Source: Pseudolabrys sp.
Lineage (GTDB): Bacteria > Pseudomonadota > Alphaproteobacteria > Rhizobiales > Xanthobacteraceae
Length of the DNA: 10,623 nucleotides
Assembly (NCBI GenBank): GCA_026125925.1
Contig: JAHCKF010000087.1
Span: 1 to 10,623, forward strand
Direction: 5' to 3'
The notes below the pieces were generated by a model. It was not told the origin of the DNA and ran no database searches. It saw only the letters and a list, made by a program, of their open reading frames with translations. Of the stretch, positions 6,116-10,623 are shown one piece after another; the first letter of the stretch is position 1, and each line of letters begins with the position of its first letter. The position numbers were made by a program, and so were the translations under genes.

Positions 6116-7162
6116 ATGCCCCGCAAGGAAGACGACACGGCCGAAAATGTCCGCATGATCCGCGACAGCACGCGCGCCGTGGTGGCTGCCGACGGCAGCC
6201 TCGCTCGCATTCGCGCGCAACGCTTTCAGGAGCCCGGTTTCGATGCAGCAACATTCGCCACCATGGCGGAGATGGGGTGGCTGACGCTGCGTCTGCCGGA
6301 AGAGGCGGGCGGGCTCGGCCTCGGCATGGCCGAGTATTGCGCGCTGACGCAGGAGCTCGGCGCCGCTTTGCTGCCGGAGCCGTTGATCGGCACGGCGCTG
6401 GCGGTTCGCATGGCCGGTGCCGACTTGTCCGATGCGGGAATTTGCATCGCCGCGTGGCAGGATGAGGCAAACGAACTCGGTTGGCGGAAGTCACGCATCG
6501 ATGGCGGCCGCATCACCGGCAGCAAGCATTTCATTCCGAACGCCACCGGCGCCGACAGCTTCGCCGTCGCCACCGCCGACGGCGTCGCCATCGTGGCCAA
6601 GGAGGCGTCCGGCCTGAGCGTGACGTCCGAATGGACGCAGGATGGCTGCGGCCTCGGCACTCTCAAGCTCCGGGACGTCACACCACTGGCGATTCATCCC
6701 GCCGATGCGGTCGACGACGCACTCGACGAGGCGGCGCTTGCCACGGCGTCTTACCTGTTCGGTCTGTCCGAGCGTGTCTTTGCCATGACCATCGAGTATC
6801 TGAAGACCCGCAAGCAATTCGGTCAGCCGATCGGCAGCTTCCAGGCGCTTCAGCACCGCGCCACCGACATCAAGATCCAGCTCGAGCTCGCGCGCGCTTC
6901 GATCGCTGCGGCGGCCGCGGTGCTCGATGACGGCGCGGGCAGGGCGGCGCGCGCGTCGGCGGTGTCGCGCGCCAAATGCCGCGCCAACGACACGGCGCTG
7001 CTGGCCTCGCGCGAGGCGATCCAGATGCACGGCGCCATCGGCTTCACCGACGAGTATGACGCGGGCCTGTTCGTGCGCAAGGCGATGACCTTGTGCAACC
7101 AGTTCGGCTCCTCGGCGGTGCACCGCAAGCGCTTCGCCGCACTGCTCAAGGAGGCGGCGTGA
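6116..7162 (+). CDS. Acyl-CoA dehydrogenase family protein, small/partner subunit
   Basis: This is a 348-residue acyl-CoA dehydrogenase-like protein, shorter than the usual 380 or so. The N-terminal helical domain includes MAEMGWLTLRLPEEAGGLGLG (50-70). The middle beta domain (about 105-195) is degenerate: the usual [GAC]-hydrophobic-[ST]-E-x-x-[GSAN]-G-[ST]-D flavin/substrate signature is absent. The C-terminal helical domain is well kept: YLKTRKQFGQPIGSFQALQHR (228-248), with the FAD-contacting Arg232-Lys-Gln-Phe-Gly, and QMHGAIGFTDEYD (303-315), which normally meets the FAD of the neighbouring subunit. Such proteins often form mixed tetramers with a second, catalytic acyl-CoA dehydrogenase, as in mycobacterial FadE26-FadE27 or FadE28-FadE29. 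The next gene supplies that partner through a TGATG overlap. The start at 6116 is chosen because AGAGGA lies just upstream; an earlier ATG (6092) has no ribosome binding site. Electrons would go to ETF. Confidence 0.88.
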   Translation: MPRKEDDTAENVRMIRDSTRAVVAADGSLARIRAQRFQEPGFDAATFATMAEMGWLTLRLPEEAGGLGLGMAEYCALTQELGAALLPEPLIGTALAVRMAGADLSDAGICIAAWQDEANELGWRKSRIDGGRITGSKHFIPNATGADSFAVATADGVAIVAKEASGLSVTSEWTQDGCGLGTLKLRDVTPLAIHPADAVDDALDEAALATASYLFGLSERVFAMTIEYLKTRKQFGQPIGSFQALQHRATDIKIQLELARASIAAAAAVLDDGAGRAARASAVSRAKCRANDTALLASREAIQMHGAIGFTDEYDAGLFVRKAMTLCNQFGSSAVHRKRFAALLKEAA

Positions 7163-8325
7163 TGACATTCGTCCCCACTGAAGATTTGCGCGACATACCG
7201 GACGACGACTTCCGCGTCCTGGTGCGGCGCTTTGCCGAAGGGAACTATCCGAAGGACATGCCGCGGCATTCGCAGCGCCGCCTGCACTGGCGCGAGGTCA
7301 AGCCGTGGTACATGGCGCTGTCGCAGCGCGGCTGGCTGTGTCCGAACTGGCCGCGCGAGTTCGGCGGCATGGGGCTGTCGGCGTCGAAGCAGCTCATCAT
7401 GATCGAGGAGTTCGGCCGCCACGGCTGCGCCCGCGTCAACGACATCGGCATCGTCATGCTCGGGCCGCTGCTCATCCATCATGGGACGGAGGAGCAGAAG
7501 GCGCATTTCCTGCCGAAAATATTGTCCGGCGAGCATATCTGGGCGCAGGGCTACAGCGAGCCGAATGCCGGTTCCGATCTCGCCGCGGTGCGCACCGAGG
7601 CCGTGCTCGACGGCGACGAATGGGTCATCAACGGGCAGAAGACCTGGGCAACGCTCGGCAATGACGCGAACTGGGTCTTTATCCTTGCTCGTACGGACAA
7701 GCAGGCAAAAAAGCAGGCCGGGATTAGTTTTCTCCTGGTGCCGATGGATGCCAAGGGCGTCACGGTGCGGCCGATCGAGAACCTCGAACTGTTCGACGAG
7801 TTCAGCGAAATCTTCTTCGACAATGTCCGTATCCCGAAGGACAACCTGGTCGGCAAGGTCAATGACGGCTGGACCATCGCCAAGGCGCTGCTCGGGCATG
7901 AACGCGTCTTTATCGGCGCGCCACGGCTGTCGGCCAATGCGCTGGCGCAATTGCGCGCGCTCGCCGTGCGCATGGGCGTCGCCGGCGATCCGGCGTTCGA
8001 AGATCGCTTCGTGCGGCTCAAGCTCGACCTCGACGATCTCGCGGCGCTGTTCGAAAGCTATGTCGAGAAGCTGCGTCGTGGCGAGACCATCGGCGCCGAC
8101 GTCTCGATCCTCAAGAACTTCCAGAGCGAGTTGTTCCAGCGCATTTCGGAAGAGATGCTTCAAGTCGCCGGCGAGACCGCGGGCCTGCGCAAGCCGCTCG
8201 ATGGCGATGCGCGGCTGCACGCCGCCGGCGCCTATCTAATGGCGCGGCCGACCACCATCTTCGGCGGCTCCAGCGAAATCATGCGCAACGTGCTGGCCAA
8301 GGCCGTGCTCGGTTTGCCGAACTGA
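7162..8325 (+). CDS. Acyl-CoA dehydrogenase, catalytic subunit
   Basis: This is a full-length (387 aa) FAD-dependent acyl-CoA dehydrogenase that introduces an alpha-beta double bond into an acyl-CoA. The order is normal: N-terminal helices with GWLCPNWPREFGGMGLS (57-73); the signature YSEPNAGSD (131-139); the beta domain with INGQKTWAT (156-164); then the C-terminal helices ending in TIFGGSSEIMRNVLAKAVLGLP (365-386). The glutamate used by short/medium-chain enzymes next to this last motif is Gly here. Glu247 in LLGHERVF sits where isovaleryl-CoA and long-chain dehydrogenases carry their base, so it is the likely catalytic residue. The ATG overlaps the previous stop (TGATG) and AAGGAGG lies 7 nt upstream, so translation is efficient and coupled. 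The chain RKQFG motif is lost (here VEKLRRGET), which complements the partner subunit. The substrate is unknown; a branched or cyclic acyl-CoA is plausible. Confidence 0.93.
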   Translation: MTFVPTEDLRDIPDDDFRVLVRRFAEGNYPKDMPRHSQRRLHWREVKPWYMALSQRGWLCPNWPREFGGMGLSASKQLIMIEEFGRHGCARVNDIGIVMLGPLLIHHGTEEQKAHFLPKILSGEHIWAQGYSEPNAGSDLAAVRTEAVLDGDEWVINGQKTWATLGNDANWVFILARTDKQAKKQAGISFLLVPMDAKGVTVRPIENLELFDEFSEIFFDNVRIPKDNLVGKVNDGWTIAKALLGHERVFIGAPRLSANALAQLRALAVRMGVAGDPAFEDRFVRLKLDLDDLAALFESYVEKLRRGETIGADVSILKNFQSELFQRISEEMLQVAGETAGLRKPLDGDARLHAAGAYLMARPTTIFGGSSEIMRNVLAKAVLGLPN

Positions 8326-8342
8326 CGAGCGAAGGACAGGCC

Positions 8343-9245
8343 ATGAGTTCTAATAAGCCCTATGTTGCCATGCTGGGTGCGCTGGCGCCCGATTTGCGCG
8401 CCGGATTGGCCGAGCGGCTCGACCTCGTCGCGCCTGACAAATTGCCAGCGCTTTCGGCGGCTGAGCGAAGCCGGATCACCGGCGCTGTGACCATGGCGAT
8501 GCAGGGCGCGCCCGATACGCTGCTCGATCTGCTGCCGTCGCTGACGACATTGGCGAGTTGCGGCGCCGGGCTGGAGAAGTTCGACGAGCCCGCGCTGAAA
8601 GCGCGCGGCATCGCACTGCATCCGACGCCGCATGTCATGACCGAGGACACCGCCGACATGGCGGTGGCGCTGGTCTATGCCGTGGCGCGCGACATCGTCG
8701 GCGGCGACGCTTATGTGCGCAGCGGGCAGTGGAAGAACGGCCGGCGCAGCCGCACCACCCGCGTCGCCGGAAAGCGCGCTGGCATTGTCGGTCTCGGCCG
8801 CATCGGCCGCGGCGTCGCCGATCGTCTCGCCGGAGTCGGTCTCAAAGTCAGCTACCACGGCCCACGCGCCAAGCCTGGCGTGCCTTACGACTATGTCGGC
8901 GACATCGTCGCCTTGGCCGCGGCGGTCGATTTTCTGGTGATGACGTGTCCGGGCGACGAGACGACGAAGCATATCGTCAATCGTGACGTGCTGCGTGCCC
9001 TGGGGCCGGACGGCTTTCTCATCAATGTATCGCGCGGCACGGTCGTCGATGAAGAGGCGCTGCTTGAAGCCCTCGAGAACGGCGCCATCGCCGGGGCAGG
9101 GCTCGACGTCTTCGCGCAGGAGCCGGTGCCGAACCCGCGCTTCCTGAAGCTGTCCAACGTCGTGCTGCAGCCGCACGCCTCCGTATTGACGGACGACAAT
9201 CTGCGGGCGCTGACCGACGAAGTGTGCCGTATTCTCGGCGCATAG
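8343..9245 (+). CDS. NAD(P)-dependent D-2-hydroxyacid dehydrogenase
   Basis: This is a 300-residue cytoplasmic oxidoreductase of the D-isomer-specific 2-hydroxyacid dehydrogenase family, interconverting a 2-oxoacid (for example glyoxylate or hydroxypyruvate) and its D-2-hydroxyacid. The substrate-loop glycine motif SCGAGLEKFD is at 72-81. The Rossmann dinucleotide site is GIVGLGRIGRGVADRL (147-162). The catalytic set is complete: Arg231 in NVSRGTVVDE, Glu260 in LDVFAQEP and His278 in QPHAS. After the second Rossmann strand the sequence reads VSYHGPR (169-175), without the Asp that marks NAD preference, so NADPH use is likely (inference). The length is slightly short (families are about 310-330). 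GAAGGA lies 8 nt before the ATG, and the gap to the acyl-CoA dehydrogenase is only 17 bp, so it is probably cotranscribed. It could reduce a 2-oxoacid released by the pathway. Confidence 0.92.
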   Translation: MSSNKPYVAMLGALAPDLRAGLAERLDLVAPDKLPALSAAERSRITGAVTMAMQGAPDTLLDLLPSLTTLASCGAGLEKFDEPALKARGIALHPTPHVMTEDTADMAVALVYAVARDIVGGDAYVRSGQWKNGRRSRTTRVAGKRAGIVGLGRIGRGVADRLAGVGLKVSYHGPRAKPGVPYDYVGDIVALAAAVDFLVMTCPGDETTKHIVNRDVLRALGPDGFLINVSRGTVVDEEALLEALENGAIAGAGLDVFAQEPVPNPRFLKLSNVVLQPHASVLTDDNLRALTDEVCRILGA

Positions 9246-9248
9246 CCG

Positions 9249-9272
9249 AATAAATCATAAACATGATTTATT
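9249..9272. promoter_or_regulatory. Perfect 24-bp palindrome (10-bp arms), candidate operator
   Basis: AATAAATCAT (9249-9258), spacer AAAC, ATGATTTATT (9263-9272): every base of the two 10-bp arms pairs. It is strikingly AT-rich among GC-rich genes, begins 4 nt after the D-2-hydroxyacid dehydrogenase stop and overlaps the TTGACA box at 9271-9276. An AT-rich stem without a T-tract is a poor terminator, so a dimeric repressor site (TetR, GntR or MarR type) controlling the GST/CoA-transferase pair is the better reading. The regulator is not in the window. Confidence 0.6.
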
Positions 9273-9300
9273 GACATTATCGGCGCCAGCCCGGTAGTGT
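9271..9300 (+). promoter_or_regulatory. Candidate internal promoter before the GST-like gene
   Basis: A perfect TTGACA (9271-9276) is followed 18 nt later by TAGTGT (9295-9300), a weak -10 with three of six matches. Its start point would be near 9307, about 22 nt before the TTG start codon at 9329. The first two bases overlap the palindrome, as expected for a repressible promoter. The weak -10 keeps confidence low. Confidence 0.35.
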
Positions 9301-9316
9301 TCGCACAAAGTCGCAC

Positions 9317-9322
9317 GGGAGG
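9317..9322 (+). promoter_or_regulatory. Ribosome binding site that fixes a TTG start
   Basis: GGGAGG ends 6 nt before TTG at 9329. The next in-frame ATG lies 15 codons later, inside the conserved first helix of the GST fold and without such a site. The TTG is therefore the likely start. Confidence 0.75.
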
Positions 9323-9328
9323 AAGAGC

Positions 9329-9994
9329 TTGAAACTGCACTGGTCGCCGCGCTCGCCTTTCGTGCGCAAAGTGATGATCGTTCTGCACGAGACCGGTCTG
9401 ACCGATCGCGTGACCTGCGTGCGCTCGCCGGTGGCCGTGGCCGCCGTGCCGAACCCCGACGTGCTCGTCGATAATCCGCTCGCCAAGATTCCGACTTTGG
9501 TGCTCGACGACGGGCGGACGTTGTTCGATTCCGCGGTGATCTGCGAATACCTCGACGCCATCACGCCGCAGACGCAGCTCGTGCCGCCGGATCTCGACGG
9601 CCGCTTCGAATGCCTGCGCTGGCAGGCGCTCGGCGACGGCCTGATCGACGTGCTGCTGTTCTGGCGCATCGAGATGGCGCGCGGCGACAAGGCCAGCCAA
9701 ATCATATCCGACGGTTACGACGTCAAGGTTCGCGCATCGCTCGCTTGCCTCGAGAAAGAGATGCTGCAATTCGGCGCTCGCGACTTCGGTCTCGGCCATG
9801 TCGCCGTTGCCTGCGCGCTGGGGCAGCTCAATTTCCGCTTCACCGGCTGCGGCTGGGAGGCGAAGCACCCGCGGCTCGCCGCCTGGTACGACGCGCTGCA
9901 GTCGCGGCCGTCGATCGCCGCGACCGTCGTCAAGGACGACAATCAACTGGCGATGGGCGACATCGTCATGCCGCTGCGCTTCGAGGCGGCGTGA
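9329..9994 (+). CDS. Glutathione S-transferase family protein
   Basis: This is a 221-residue cytoplasmic GST-fold protein. It would bind glutathione and use it for conjugation, isomerisation, dehalogenation or ether-bond cleavage. The thioredoxin-like N-domain starts at once: KLHWSPRSPFVRKV (2-15), whose SPRSPF segment holds the usual Ser/Cys active-site position. It continues with NPLAKIPTLVLDDG (49-62), containing cis-Pro55, and LFDSAVICEYLD (65-76), where Asp67-Ser68 normally grip the glutathione gamma-glutamyl group. The helical C-domain carries a degenerate DFGLGHVAVACALG (152-165; canonical form has x-S-x-A-D) and the ending HPRLAAWYDALQSRPS (180-195). It starts at TTG with a strong upstream GGGAGG. 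The stop overlaps the ATG of the CoA-transferase gene (TGATG). Catalytic specificity cannot be told; its place in an acyl-CoA pathway suggests a metabolic rather than detoxifying task. Confidence 0.9.
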   Translation: MKLHWSPRSPFVRKVMIVLHETGLTDRVTCVRSPVAVAAVPNPDVLVDNPLAKIPTLVLDDGRTLFDSAVICEYLDAITPQTQLVPPDLDGRFECLRWQALGDGLIDVLLFWRIEMARGDKASQIISDGYDVKVRASLACLEKEMLQFGARDFGLGHVAVACALGQLNFRFTGCGWEAKHPRLAAWYDALQSRPSIAATVVKDDNQLAMGDIVMPLRFEAA

Positions 9995-10623
9995 TGGCCG
10001 GGCCGCTGTCCCATATCCGCGTGCTCGATCTCAGCCGCATCATGGCCGGGCCGTGGTGCGGGCAGGTGCTGGCCGATCTCGGCGCGGACGTGATCAAGGT
10101 CGAGCGCGCCGGCGTCGGCGATGATACGCGGCGCTGGGGCCCGCCTTATCTCAAGGACAAGAACGGCGCGGCGACCAAGGAGTCCGGCTATTACCTGTCG
10201 GTCAATCGCGGCAAGCGTTCGGTCGAGCTCGATCTCGCCAGCGCCGAAGGCCAGGAGGTGGCTCGCGCCATCGCCGCGGAGTCGGACATCCTGCTCGAGA
10301 ACTTCAAGTCGGGCGATCTGGCGCGTTACGGCCTCGGCTATGACGATCTCAAGACGATCAATCCGCGGCTGATCTATTGCTCGATCACCGGTTTCGGCAG
10401 CGACGGACCAAAGGCCAAGGATGTCGCCTACGATTTCATGATCCAGGCCATGGGTGGCCTGATGAGCGTCACCGGCGAAGCCGATGGTGTGCCGGGCGGC
10501 GGACCGCAGAAGGTCGGCGTGCCGATCATCGACATCGTCACCGGCATGTACGCCACCGTCGGCGTGTTGGCGGCGCTGGCGCGGCGCAACGAGACCGGCG
10601 CCGGCGATTTCATCGACCTCGCC
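9994..10623 (+). CDS. Family III CoA-transferase (CaiB/BaiF), N-terminal part, cut by right edge
   Basis: This is a cytoplasmic CoA-transferase that moves CoA from a donor thioester such as succinyl-CoA to an acid, activating it for catabolism. The first 210 codons are present; whole proteins have about 390-430. The motifs are typical. IRVLDLSRIMAGPWCGQVLADLGADVIKVE (8-37) is the family N-terminus. YYLSVNRGKRSVELDL (66-81), ENFKSGDLARYGLGYDDL (102-119) and ITGFGSDGP (131-139) follow, then YDFMIQAMGGLMSVTG (146-161). IIDIVTGMYATVGVLAAL (178-195) carries Asp180, at the place of the catalytic Asp169 of formyl-CoA transferase. The ATG overlaps the GST stop, and GAGG lies 8 nt upstream, so the two are translationally coupled. 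The donor and acceptor acids are unknown. No frameshift is seen up to the edge. Confidence 0.93.
   Translation, partial: MAGPLSHIRVLDLSRIMAGPWCGQVLADLGADVIKVERAGVGDDTRRWGPPYLKDKNGAATKESGYYLSVNRGKRSVELDLASAEGQEVARAIAAESDILLENFKSGDLARYGLGYDDLKTINPRLIYCSITGFGSDGPKAKDVAYDFMIQAMGGLMSVTGEADGVPGGGPQKVGVPIIDIVTGMYATVGVLAALARRNETGAGDFIDLA

Noticed and set aside
6850..8220. Long open frame of 456 codons on the minus strand, antisense to the acyl-CoA dehydrogenase pair
   Set aside because: It lies wholly opposite two genes with intact family motifs. Its product is His/Arg/Asp-rich without recognisable domains, and it has the look of a GC-rich shadow frame.
9249..9272. Reading the large palindrome as a rho-independent terminator
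   Set aside because: The stem is AT-rich and no run of T follows on the plus strand, so an operator reading fits better.
8232..9946. Overlapping minus-strand open frames (314 and 351 codons) opposite the hydroxyacid dehydrogenase and GST
   Set aside because: The plus-strand genes carry complete catalytic motifs. The minus frames overlap each other and lack domain features.

Overview
The window is GC-rich chromosomal DNA with strongly G/C-ending codons, closely packed genes and Shine-Dalgarno-type starts. The products (an MHS-type MFS carrier, tRNA-Tyr beside an rlmB-type rRNA methyltransferase, small proline/basic-rich exported proteins, and an acyl-CoA dehydrogenase/CaiB catabolic cluster) suggest an alphaproteobacterium of the Hyphomicrobiales (Bradyrhizobium/Rhodopseudomonas/Xanthobacteraceae-like). 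That assignment is inference from gene style and cannot be proven here. I see no mobile element, CRISPR array or phage gene.

Left part (1-3322). The N-terminal part of an MFS metabolite:proton symporter runs off the left edge on the minus strand, with a perfect 15-bp palindrome just before its start. A small helical hypothetical protein (651-923, minus) follows. Next come two exported proteins of unknown function, read from the plus strand as an overlapping TAATG pair (1113-1499, 1499-2149) and closed by a good rho-independent terminator. Convergent to them is rlmB (2207-3037, minus). A complete tRNA-Tyr(GTA) with encoded CCA lies at 3238-3322.

Middle (3383-5921). A 3-oxoadipate enol-lactonase-like alpha/beta hydrolase with an intact Ser-Asp-His triad (minus) is divergent from an exported alpha/beta hydrolase (plus) that has alanine at the nucleophile position. 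The latter converges on a crotonase-family gene (minus) that keeps only one of the two usual catalytic glutamates.

Right part (6116-10623). A plus-strand run looks like a catabolic operon: a small acyl-CoA dehydrogenase-like subunit, a full-length acyl-CoA dehydrogenase (TGATG overlap), a D-2-hydroxyacid dehydrogenase (17 bp later), then an 83-bp gap with a perfect 10-bp-arm palindrome overlapping a TTGACA box, a glutathione S-transferase-like gene starting at TTG, and a family III CoA-transferase (TGATG overlap) cut by the right edge. With the divergent crotonase gene this could make a route in which an acid is activated by CoA transfer, dehydrogenated by a heteromeric acyl-CoA dehydrogenase and hydrated by the crotonase. 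The D-2-hydroxyacid dehydrogenase and GST-like protein would handle a side chain or product. The substrate cannot be read from the sequence. This cluster, its internal palindrome and the nucleophile-less hydrolase are the most interesting items.
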